A stretch of 6,575 bases of DNA, from assembly GCA_001311585.1 (NCBI GenBank), contig BBBN01000090.1, positions 1 to 6,575 on the forward strand, in the 5' to 3' direction. This stretch comes from Thermus sp. JCM 17653. Lineage in GTDB: Bacteria; Deinococcota; Deinococci; Deinococcales; Thermaceae. Shown piece after piece: positions 1 to 6,490 of this stretch. The notes below the pieces were generated by a model. The model did not search any database and was not told the origin of the DNA. It worked only from the letters and a program-made list of their open reading frames with translations. The position numbers were made by a program, and so were the translations under genes. The first letter of the stretch is position 1. Each line of letters starts with the position of its first letter.

Positions 1-808
1 CCCACGAAGGCGATGGCCTCGTCCCGCGCCCGGGCCACCGCGCGGAAGGCCCGGTGGGCGCCTCCGGGGGCCTTTTCCCCGCCATCCAGGTGATGTCGGC
101 GTAGACGCCGCCCGGCTCCTTGGCCCAGAGGTCCAGGAGGACCACCTCTCCCTCCTCCAGGGGCTTCTCCGTGGGCTCGTGGTGGGGGTTGGCGCTGTGC
201 CGCCCGAAGGCCACCATGGGGGGGTGGTCAAAGGTGAGCCCCAGGCGGGCGAGGACCCTGGCCATCTCTTCCCGGACCTCCTTTTCCGTGGCCCGAGGGT
301 TGGTCCGGAGGAAGGCGAGGGCGGCGTCCCGGGCTTGCACCAGCCCCTGGGCGGCCCGCCTGTGGCTTAAGAGCTTGGCCTCGTCCCAGGTTTGGAAGAG
401 AAGGAGCAAAGGCCAGGAGGAGGCCACCTCCACCCCCATCCCCCGAAGGAGGTCCACCGTTCCCCCGTCCACCCGGGAGAGGTAGGGGATCTGCCCCCCG
501 GGGACGTACTCCAAGGCGATGCGCCTCAGCCCCTCGAGGCCGCGAAAGAGGCCTTCCAGGAAGCCCTGCCAGGTGTGGTAGGTTTGTCGGCTTCCGGGAA
601 GGGGAGGGAAGAGGCTCGCCTCTATGGCGTGGCAGAGAAGGGTGGGTTCCCCCTCCCGGGGGAGGAGGTAGGCGAAGCGGCGGGTGAGGTGGAGGGCGGA
701 GAGGCCTAGGACCTCGAGGGCCACGGGATTGCTCCGCCCAAAGGAGAAGAGAAGCCAGCCGTCCAGCCCCTCCTCCCGCAAAGCCTCCTGCACGCGGGAA
801 AGGTCCAT
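1..808 (-). CDS. M24 family metallopeptidase (Xaa-Pro aminopeptidase/dipeptidase type), 3' part missing, one frameshift
   Basis: Pita-bread-fold metallopeptidase that probably cleaves peptides next to proline in the cytoplasm. From ATG at 808 the protein opens with a creatinase-type N-terminal domain (about residues 1-140) and then enters the catalytic domain. The stretch GRHSANPHHEPTEKP (His 209/210) matches the family's active-site His region. DLWAKEPGGVYADITWM carries the first two metal-ligand aspartates, Asp226 and Asp238, at the expected spacing. The remaining ligands (His, Glu, Glu) lie beyond the left edge. Near 75-84 one base is missing in adjacent G/A runs. Restoring it gives TWMAGEKAPGGAHRAFRAV and then ARARDEAIAFV, typical of the family; without it the catalytic domain is lost. 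The start follows a TAGGAT element by 6 nt, suggesting a leaderless message. It is divergent from the Fe-S carrier gene. The exact substrate class cannot be told from this part. Confidence 0.85.
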   Translation of the reverse strand, partial: MDLSRVQEALREEGLDGWLLFSFGRSNPVALEVLGLSALHLTRRFAYLLPREGEPTLLCHAIEASLFPPLPGSRQTYHTWQGFLEGLFRGLEGLRRIALEYVPGGQIPYLSRVDGGTVDLLRGMGVEVASSWPLLLLFQTWDEAKLLSHRRAAQGLVQARDAALAFLRTNPRATEKEVREEMARVLARLGLTFDHPPMVAFGRHSANPHHEPTEKPLEEGEVVLLDLWAKEPGGVYADITWMAGKRPPEAPTGPSARWPGRGTRPSPSW

Positions 809-814
809 GCTCCC

Positions 815-820
815 ATCCTA
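815..820 (-). promoter_or_regulatory. Candidate -10 element for the M24 peptidase (leaderless type)
   Basis: Read on the minus strand, TAGGAT fits the TANNNT -10 pattern and ends 6 nt before the ATG at 808. Transcription would then begin at or next to the start codon, an arrangement common in Thermus and Deinococcus. No recognisable -35 lies 17-18 nt upstream. GGATGGGAG, which overlaps it, could instead act as a weak ribosome binding site, so the call is tentative. Confidence 0.3.
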
Positions 821-864
821 AACCCTTATGGGATTTGCCTCACCTTTCCCTACCCCTGCCGTGC

Positions 865-884
865 TAGGCTTACGGTAGGGAGGT
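865..884 (+). promoter_or_regulatory. Candidate -10 and ribosome binding site of the Fe-S carrier gene
   Basis: TAGGCT at 865-870 fits a TANNNT -10 element. GGGAGGT at 878-884 is a good Shine-Dalgarno match 6 nt before ATG 891 and fixes that start. No proper -35 is found at 17-18 nt spacing; a TTGCCT at 835-840 is 24 nt away, too far. The ribosome binding site is solid, the -10 is weak. Confidence 0.4.
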
Positions 885-890
885 AGAGGC

Positions 891-1271
891 ATGGTAGAGG
901 CCCAGGAGGCGGTCATCCGCATCACCCCCTTGGCGGCGGAAAAGGCCAAGGAGATCCTCAGCCGCTACGGCAAGGAGGGTGCGGCCATCCGCGTTTACAT
1001 CAAGTCCGGCGGGTGCTCGGGTTTCCAGTACGGCATGGCCGTGGACGAGAGGGAGCTTGAGGGGGACACCTTCGTGGCGATGCACGGGGTGCGCCTGGTG
1101 GTGGACCGGATGTCCCTGCCCTACCTCGTGGGTTCGGAGATTGACTGGGTGGAAAGCCTCATGGGGGGCGGGTTTACCGTGAATAACCCCAACGCCGCCA
1201 GCACCTGCGGCTGCGGCCACTCCTTCCGCACCAAGGACCAGGAGGGGGAGGCCCGCACCTGCGGCCACTAA
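891..1271 (+). CDS. A-type iron-sulfur cluster carrier (HesB/IscA/ErpA family)
   Basis: Small scaffold/carrier protein of 126 aa that receives Fe-S clusters from the assembly machinery and passes them to apo-enzymes in the cytoplasm. The three invariant cysteines are present: Cys42 in [11 protein letters not shown], and Cys106 and Cys108 in [14 protein letters not shown], which is the family's C-terminal signature. Length is slightly above the usual 105-120 aa because of a C-terminal tail (residues 113-126) ending in TCGH, which adds a fourth cysteine (Cys124) and partly repeats the CGCGH motif. It starts at ATG 891 behind GGGAGGT and ends 15 bp before a strong terminator, so it appears monocistronic. 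No isc or suf partners are visible. It is the only complete gene over 100 codons without a frame break. Family is certain; which A-type subclass (IscA, SufA or ErpA) is not decided by sequence alone. Confidence 0.95.
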   Translation: MVEAQEAVIRITPLAAEKAKEILSRYGKEGAAIRVYIKSGGCSGFQYGMAVDERELEGDTFVAMHGVRLVVDRMSLPYLVGSEIDWVESLMGGGFTVNNPNAASTCGCGHSFRTKDQEGEARTCGH

Positions 1272-1285
1272 GGATAGGAGCCCAG

Positions 1286-1318
1286 AAAGGGGCCTTTCTT
1301 TGGGCCCCTTTAGCTTTT
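1286..1318 (+). terminator. Rho-independent terminator after the Fe-S carrier gene
   Basis: The arm AAAGGGGCC (1286-1294) pairs perfectly with GGCCCCTTT (1303-1311) around an 8-nt loop, TTTCTTTG. A short T run (1315-1318) follows. It lies 15 bp after the stop codon and just upstream of the next promoter, insulating the Fe-S carrier gene from the transporter cassette. Confidence 0.8.
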
Positions 1319-1324
1319 GCCGGG

Positions 1325-1352
1325 TTGACCTTAACCTGGGGGGTCGTATAAT
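1325..1352 (+). promoter_or_regulatory. Strong sigma-A-type promoter of the peptide-binding protein gene
   Basis: TTGACC (1325-1330) and a perfect TATAAT (1347-1352) are separated by 16 nt, the closest match to the housekeeping sigma consensus in the window. Transcription should start near 1359, giving a leader of about 33 nt. The leader holds a small possible hairpin (CACT 1362-1365 with AGTG 1371-1374) just before the ribosome binding site AAAGGAGG (1380-1387). The good match suggests high constitutive expression, expected for an abundant binding protein. No operator is evident. Confidence 0.85.
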
Positions 1353-1391
1353 AGCCTCGGCCACTGCGATAGTGCCACGAAAGGAGGCGGT

Positions 1392-3257
1392 ATGAGGAAC
1401 GTAGGTAAACTGGCTGTACTCGGTATAACCGCTCTGGGCCTGGCCCTGGCGGGCCCTCAGGACAACAGCCTTGTCATCGGGGCTTCCCAGGAGCCAGGGT
1501 TTTGGCGGGGGACTTCTTGAGCGTCATCTCCAACCAGGCCATCAAGTCGGAGATCGAGGGCTACCTCTTTGCCCCCTTCATCGGCTTCAACGCCAACAGC
1601 GAGAACTTCCCCGTTCTCGCCACCGAGGTGCCCACCCTGCAGAACGGGCGCCTTAGGGTCACGGACATCGGCGGGGGCAAGAAGCGCCTGGAGATGGACC
1701 TCACCATCCGCCAAGACGCCAAGTGGTCCGACGGCAAGCCCATCACCACGGAGGACGTGGCCTTCTACTTTGAGGTGGGCAAGGCCAAGGGCATGCCGGT
1801 CCTCAACCCCGACTACTGGGAGCGGGTGAACCTCCGGGTCAAGGACGCCCGCAACTTCACCGTGACCTTTGAGCCCGCCTACTACTACGACACCTACGGC
1901 TCCCCCATCGGCTACGCCCCCAAGCACATCATGGGGCCGGAGTGGGAGAGGGTGAAGGCGGCGGCCCGGGGCCTGGACCCCGACAAGGACGCGGAGAAGC
2001 TCAACGAGCTCTACCGCAACTTCTTCCTCAAGTTCGCTACCCCTGCCAACCTCAACAAGGGGGCTATGGTCTACTCCGGGCCCTTCAAGCTCAAGCGCTG
2101 GGTGCCGGGGAACTCCATCGAGATGGAGCGGAACCCCAACTTCCCCATCAAGCCCGAGGGCGGGGAGGGCAAGTACGTGCAGAAGGTGGTCTACCGCTTC
2201 ATCCAGAACACTAACTCCCTCCTGGTGGCGGTGATCGGCGGCTCCATCGACGCCACCTCCAGCGTCTCCCTCACCTTTGACCAGGCCCGCTCCAAGCAGC
2301 TCACCTCCCGCGCCCCCGGCCGCTTTGACATCTGGTTCGTGCCCGGGGCCATCTGGGAGCACATTGACGTCAACAAGTTCGCCAACTGCCAGCAGGTGAA
2401 GGACCTGGGCCTGGACGACGTGCGCACCCGGCAGGCCATCCTCCACGCCCTGAACCGCGAGGGCCTGGTGAAGGCCTTCTTTGACGGGCTCCAGCCGTGG
2501 CCCACACCTGGATCGCCCCCGTCAACCCCCTCTTCAACCCCAACGTGAAGAAGTACGAGTTTGACCTGAAGAAGGCCGAGGCCCTCCTGGCCCAGATGGG
2601 CTGGAAGAAGGGCCCGGACGGCATCCTCCAGCGCACCGTGGGCGGCCGCACCGTGCGCTTTGAGATCGAGTACGTCACCACCGCGGGCAACGCCATCCGC
2701 GAGCGCACCCAGCAGTTCTTCGCCGAGGACCTCAAGAAGATCGGCATCGCCGTCAAGATCAACAACGCCCCCTCCGCCGTGGTCTTCTCCGACGACTACA
2801 TCCAGCGGGCCAGCGAGTGCAAGTGGACGGGGATGTTTGAGTTCGCCTGGGTCTCCAACCTGCAGGAGGACGGCTCCCTCTTCCAGTACAAGAACCTGAA
2901 CACCGGGGCCATCATGGTCCCCACCAAGGAGAACAACTACCAGGGCCAGAACATCGGCGGCTGGCGGAACGACGAGTTTGACCGCCTGACGAGCCAAGCC
3001 GTCTTGGAGTTTGACGAGGCCAAGCGCAAGCAGCTCTTCGCCCGCGCCCAGGAGATCTGGGCCGAGGAGCTTCCGGCGCTTCCCCTCTACTTCCGCGCCA
3101 ACCCCTACGTGGTACGCAAGGGCCTGGTGAACTACGTGGCCAGCGCCTACGCGGGCGGCTTCGGCTACCCCGCTGGAACGCCTGGGAGATCGGCTGGGAG
3201 AGCCGCGGCGCCGTGAAGAAGTGGGACCAGGCGAAGTACGCCCTTTCCCTCAAATAG
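1392..3257 (+). CDS. Peptide/oligopeptide ABC transporter substrate-binding protein (family 5), three frameshifts
   Basis: Extracytoplasmic receptor that binds peptides and delivers them to the permeases encoded downstream. ATG 1392 follows AAAGGAGG. The N-terminus is a Sec signal peptide: Arg2/Lys6, a hydrophobic core LAVLGITALGLALA, and probable cleavage after Ala20. There is no lipobox cysteine, so a soluble periplasmic protein is likely. Family-5 features include WSDGKPITTEDVAFYFE, YSGPFKLKRWVPGNSIEMERN and HTWIAPVNPLFNP. Three single missing bases break the frame: near 1494-1496 (restores QEPRVLAGDFLSV), near 2494-2497 (restores DGLQPVAHTWIAP) and near 3169-3174 (restores GYPAWNAWEIGWES and the end YALSLK at stop 3255-3257). 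The restored protein is about 622 aa, plausible for this family in Thermus. The ligand (dipeptide, oligopeptide, or even nickel or sugar in divergent members) cannot be read from sequence. The frame breaks look like sequence errors. Confidence 0.9.
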
Positions 3258-3272
3258 CCTGGGTGGTATAGT
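3244..3272 (+). promoter_or_regulatory. Weak candidate promoter for the permease genes
   Basis: TATAGT (3267-3272) resembles a -10 element and has TTTCCC (3244-3249) 17 nt upstream as a poor -35. A transcript from it would begin near 3279, inside the left arm of the terminator hairpin. Such a transcript could not form the full stem and would escape termination. The geometry is attractive, but the -35 match is poor. Confidence 0.25.
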
Positions 3273-3275
3273 GGG

Positions 3276-3305
3276 GCCCGCTGGGGTTTTCCCAGCGGGC
3301 TTTTT
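3276..3305 (+). terminator. Intercistronic rho-independent terminator between binding protein and permeases
   Basis: The arm GCCCGCTGGG (3276-3285) pairs perfectly with CCCAGCGGGC (3291-3300) around a 5-nt loop, GTTTT. Five T residues (3301-3305) follow directly. It sits 18 bp after the binding-protein stop and 25 bp before the permease start. Partial termination here would make the binding protein more abundant than the channel proteins, a common design in binding-protein-dependent importers. Confidence 0.88.
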
Positions 3306-3330
3306 AGTGGCATAAAGGGGAGGTACAAGA

Positions 3331-4338
3331 GTGTTCGCCTACACGGTGCGCAGGCTTTTGCAGATGGTCCCCCTGCTCCTTGCGGCCAGCGTGGTCATCT
3401 ACGCCCTCTTGGCCCTGCAGCCGGGGGACCCTTTGGACGAGCTCAGGCGGCAGAACCCCCGCATGACCGCCGAGCAGTTTGAGGCCCTGAAGCGGGCCTA
3501 CGGCCTGGACCAGCCCCTCCACATCCGCTACTTCAAGTGGCTCAACCGGGCCTTGCACGGCGACCTGGGCTACAGCCGTACCTACGGGATCCCGGCGGCG
3601 GAGTACATCTTCGCCCAGCGCCTGCCCAAGACCCTTCTGCTCTCGGGGCTAGCCCTCACCCTGGCCCTCCTGGTGGCCATCCCCGTGGGGGTCTTCTCGG
3701 CGGTGCGCCAGTACTCCCTGGCGGACTACGCCATCACCTTCCTCTCCTTCGTAGGCTTCTCCATGCCCGTCTTCTTCCTGGGCATCCTCCTCCTTTACCT
3801 CTTCGCCATATGGCTTCCCGACCACATCCCGGGCTTCCCCCGCTTTCCTACCGGGGGGGTGCCGGGGGTGCTTTGGAGGATGTGCGCTCCGGGGCGGTGA
3901 GCCTGTGGGCCTACCTGGGGCAGTGGGCCTGGCACCTCATCCTGCCGGTGATCGCCCTATCCTCGTTGCAGATGGCGGAGTGGACCCGGTTCATGCGGGC
4001 CTCCCTTCTGGAGGTGCTTTCCCAGGACTACATCCGCACCGCCCGGGCAAGGGGCTTTCCGAGCGGGTGGTGCTCTACAAGCACGCCCTCAGGAACGCCT
4101 CATCCCCATCGTCACCCTGGTGGGCCTGGCCATCCCGGGGGTTTTGGGCGGGGCCACCATCACCGAGACCATCTTCAGCTACCCCGGGATGGGCCGGGCC
4201 ATCTTTGACGCCCTGGTGGAGAAGGACTACAACGTGGCCATGGCCGCCCTGGCCTTTCTGGCCCTCATGACCGCCCTCTTTAACCTTTTGGCGGACCTGG
4301 CCTACGCGGTGGTGGACCCCCGCATCCGCTACAGCTAG
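3331..4338 (+). CDS. Peptide ABC transporter permease, DppB/OppB family, three frameshifts
   Basis: Inner-membrane channel subunit of the peptide importer. It starts at GTG 3331 behind GGGGAGGT (3317-3324). The restored protein is 336 aa, normal for DppB, with six hydrophobic segments (about 9-30, 100-124, 132-162, 200-217, 258-276 and 302-328). Family landmarks are [25 protein letters not shown] and HGDLGYS in the first periplasmic loop. The ATPase-contacting EAA loop is [16 protein letters not shown] followed by [14 protein letters not shown]. Three missing bases break it: in the G runs at 3853-3868 (restores [12 protein letters not shown]), near 4055-4058 (restores ARGLSERVV) and near 4096-4100 (restores RNALIPIV). 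Since three bases are lost, the ending is back in the starting frame. The stop is 9 bp before the next start. The EAA loop itself is hit twice, which would destroy function if real; conservation on both sides argues for sequence error. Confidence 0.9.
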
Positions 4339-4347
4339 AGGTGACCC

Positions 4348-5532
4348 ATGGCGACCGCAACCGCTTCCGTTAAGCCCCGCACCTTCTTTAGCCTGTTTTG
4401 GCGACGCTTCAGGCGGCACCGGATGGCCATGGCGGGCCTGGTGGTCATCGTCCTCCTCATCCTCATGGCCATCTTCGCCCCTTGGCTTGCGCCTTACGAC
4501 CCCACGGCCCAGCCCACCGGCGAGGACGTGGGCCAGTACTACTTCAATCCTCCTTCCCGGGAGCACCCCCTGGGCACGGACGACCTGGGGCGGGACGTCC
4601 TCTCCCGCATCATCTACGGCTCCCGCATTTCCTTGCTGGTGGGCTTCGCCGTGGCCTTCTCCAGCGTCATCCTGGGGACCATCATGGGCACCCTGGCGGG
4701 GTACTTCTCTGGCAGGCCCCTCCGCTTCTACCTGGGCCCCTTGCGCCGGGAAAGGGAGGGATTCTACCCCTGGCCCTTCGCCCTTTGGCGGGTCTTCTCC
4801 TGGTTCCTCTACTACGGGGTTCTCTACCTGGTCCTTTCCATCGCTTGGGCCCTGGCCAAGGACGGCCTTCAGGCCGGAAGCCCCGGGAGCTACCTGGGCT
4901 TTGGCCTTACCCTGGCTTGGTGCTCTACGCCGCCTGGTATGGCTCAAGGGGCAGATCCGCCTGGACCTGGACGTGGCCATCAGCCGCCTCATTGACTTTA
5001 TGCTCACCATCCCCACCCTGCCCTTGCTCCTGGTCCTCTCGGCCCTCCTCCGCGACCCCGGGGTCAAGGTGGGGCAGTGGGCGCAAGGGGTTTTCGGCGA
5101 CGCCGCCAGCGTCTTCATCATCATCGCCATCCTGGTCCTCTTCGGCTGGCTGGGCACGGCCCGGCTGGTGCGGGGGAATATCCTTTCCTTAAGGGAGCAG
5201 GACTACGTGACCGCCGCTCAGGCCCTGGGGGCCAACGACCTCCGCATCATGTTCCGCCACCTGGTGCCCAACACCCTGGCCCCCCTCATCGTCCAGGCCA
5301 CCCTGCAGATCGGCGGGGCCATCCTCACCGAGGCGGCGCTTTCCTTCCTGGGCTTCGGCATCCAGCCCCCGGTGGCCACCTGGGGCAACATGCTCACCAA
5401 CGCCCAGGAGTACATCTTCACCGCCCCCTGGCTCGCTTTGCCCCCGGGTTCATGATCTTCATCACCGTCCTGGCCTTCAACTACCTGGGGGACGGCCTTC
5501 GTGACGCCCTGGACCCGAGGAGCAAACTCTAA
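4348..5532 (+). CDS. Peptide ABC transporter permease, DppC/OppC family with internal insert, three frameshifts
   Basis: Second channel subunit, translationally close to the first: its ribosome binding site AGAGGTGA (4337-4344) overlaps the upstream stop. The OppC_N-type N-terminus has FWRRFRRHRMAMAGLVVI, then APWLAPYDP and HPLGTDDLGRDVLSRIIYGSR. The EAA loop is DYVTAAQALGANDLRIMFRH followed by LVPNTLAPLI (about residues 286-315). The C-terminus is LGDGLRDALDPRSKL. Restored length is about 395 aa, against roughly 280-320 for typical DppC. The excess is mainly an insert at residues 123-203 after GTLAGYFSG, with two hydrophobic stretches (about 147-170 and 181-200), plus a longer loop at about 236-254. 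Three missing bases: near 4915-4918 (restores LTLALVLYAAWYG), near 4941-4944 (restores GLKGQIRLDLDVA) and near 5433-5440 (restores APWLAFAPGFMIF). Family confident; the topology of the insert is inferred. Confidence 0.88.
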
Positions 5533-5537
5533 CATCA

Positions 5538-5565
5538 CCCCATGCTGGCTTGGGCCAGCATGGGG
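5538..5565 (+). terminator. Hairpin after the permease genes, probable transcription stop
   Basis: A perfect 12-bp stem (CCCCATGCTGGC, 5538-5549, with its complement at 5554-5565) closes a TTGG tetraloop 5 bp after the permease stop codon. There is no T run after it on the plus strand, so it is not a textbook intrinsic terminator. It may work as a GC-rich stem alone or protect the 3' end of the message. It lies between two convergent genes and could act on both strands. Confidence 0.55.
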
Positions 5566-5573
5566 GCCCCGGT

Positions 5574-5608
5574 AAAAAAGCCCGCAGCTTCCGTACTTTG
5601 GCTTGGGC
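5574..5608 (-). terminator. Candidate rho-independent terminator of truA
   Basis: On the minus strand, GCCC-A-AGC (5608-5601) can pair with GCT-GC-GGGC (5588-5580) with a small internal loop. Six T residues (5579-5574) follow directly. It begins 22 bp after the truA stop. The stem is short and imperfect (7 bp), but the T run is the longest on that strand in this gap. Confidence 0.5.
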
Positions 5609-5630
5609 GAAGGATTCACGTCAAAGGGGG

Positions 5631-6392
5631 CTAGGGCCTGAGCTTTTCCTGCGGGTAGGCGGCCTCCACGAAGTAAAGGCCGTGGGCCGGGGCGGTGGGG
5701 CCGGCCAGGCGGCGGTCGGCGGTTTCCAGGATGGCCTTCAGGCTCTCCGGGGGGCGCTTTCCCAGGCCCACCTCCAGGAGGGTGCCCACCATGCCCCGCA
5801 CCTGGCCCCGGAGGAAGCTTTGCCCCCGGAAGTAGAAGCGCACCTCGAGGCCCCCTTCCCCTTCCACCTCCTCCACCCTGGCTTCCAAAAGCTCCCGTAC
5901 CCCTTCCCGGGTTTCCTCCTTGGCGAAGCCAGGAAGTTGTGCCGCCCCAGGAGAAGGGGCAGGGCCTCCCGCATGGCGGAGAGGTCCAGGGGGCGCTTAA
6001 GCCAAAGCGCCCGGTGGCGCAGGAGGGGGGAAGGGTGGGGCCTCAAGAGCACCCGGTAACGGTAGGCCCGCCAGAGGGCGTCCTTGCGGGCGTGGAAGTC
6101 CCGGGCCACCTCCGAGGCCCCCACCACCTTGAGGTCCTCGGGGAGGAGGCGGTTCAGGGCCTCGGGCACCTTCGCCACCGGGATCCTGCCCTCCACGTCC
6201 ACGTGGAAGGGCATGGCCAGGGCGTGCACCCCGGGCGTCGGTGCGCCCGGCGGCCACGGCCTTGGGAAGGGCCCCGATCCTGGGCAGGGCCCTTTCCAGC
6301 TCGCCCTGCACGGTGCGCAGGCCCTCCCTTTGCCGCTGAAGCCCGGCGAAGTGGGTGCCCTCGTACTCGCAAAGGAGGAGGAGGCGGCGCAC
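5631..6392 (-). CDS. truA: tRNA pseudouridine(38-40) synthase TruA, one extra and one missing base
   Basis: Converts uridines 38-40 of the tRNA anticodon stem to pseudouridine in the cytoplasm. GTG at 6392 opens [21 protein letters not shown]; a TTG two codons earlier (6398) is possible, and an in-frame TAA just upstream excludes anything longer. The catalytic motif AGRTDAGVHA has Asp52. [16 protein letters not shown] carries the conserved active-site tyrosine (about Tyr110), and [17 protein letters not shown] is the C-terminal family motif. Two indels break the frame. There is one extra base in the C run right after the catalytic Asp-Ala codons (plus-strand 6232-6236). One base is missing near 5928-5931 (restores [15 protein letters not shown]). 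They cancel, so the restored length is 253 aa, close to the family norm. No Shine-Dalgarno precedes the start, which fits a leaderless message. It converges on the permease genes and has no evident functional tie to them. Confidence 0.93.
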
Positions 6393-6398
6393 GGCCAA

Positions 6399-6427
6399 AG
6401 CTTAAGTGCCGCACGTCCCTTTCGCAA
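6399..6427 (-). promoter_or_regulatory. Candidate leaderless promoter of truA
   Basis: Minus-strand TTGCGA (6427-6422), a 17-nt spacer, then TAAGCT (6404-6399), which fits the TANNNT -10 pattern. Only 6 nt separate the -10 from GTG 6392, so transcription would start at the initiation codon. The absence of a ribosome binding site before truA agrees with this. Confidence 0.5.
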
Positions 6428-6457
6428 CATGAGATGCCCGAAGTGGGGCTGGGCGGA

Positions 6458-6487
6458 GGCCCTTTTGGGGCCCCCGCCGCGGCGGGG
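6458..6487. repeat. GC-rich inverted repeats in the gap upstream of truA
   Basis: CCCCGCCG (6472-6479) is followed by its exact complement (6480-6487), a 16-bp perfect palindrome 3 bp past the stop codon of the right-edge gene. Overlapping it is a 5-bp stem, GGCCC (6458-6462) with GGGCC (6468-6472). Either might terminate the right-edge gene on the minus strand, but no T run follows, so I record only the structure. Nothing else is recognisable in 6428-6490. Confidence 0.5.
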
Positions 6488-6490
6488 TGT

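Noticed and set aside
120..709. Plus-strand open frames opposite the M24 peptidase
   Set aside because: The minus strand gives a continuous, recognisable M24 protein. The plus-strand translations are rich in P, R, S and G shadow sequence.
870..2997. Long open frames antisense to the Fe-S carrier and the binding-protein gene (e.g. 1457-2446 on the minus strand)
   Set aside because: These are expected in high-GC DNA opposite real genes. Their translations are low-complexity in V, G, L, D and H with no recognisable motifs, while the plus-strand products are clear families.
3850..4100. Programmed ribosomal frameshifting in the permease, for example at the G7 run 3853-3859
   Set aside because: Three shifts in one permease gene and twelve across unrelated genes cannot plausibly all be programmed. 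No stimulatory structure common to the sites is visible, and these families are normally read in one frame.
1392..5532. The transporter cassette as genuine pseudogenes in decay
   Set aside because: Only single-base indels are seen. There are no in-frame stop substitutions and no larger deletions, all key motifs are intact, and the housekeeping truA shows the same damage.
5546..5608. Direct repeat TGGCTTGGGC at 5546-5555 and 5599-5608
   Set aside because: Only 10 bp, GC-rich, and each copy is explained by a different stem-loop. No target-site duplication or mobile element is nearby.
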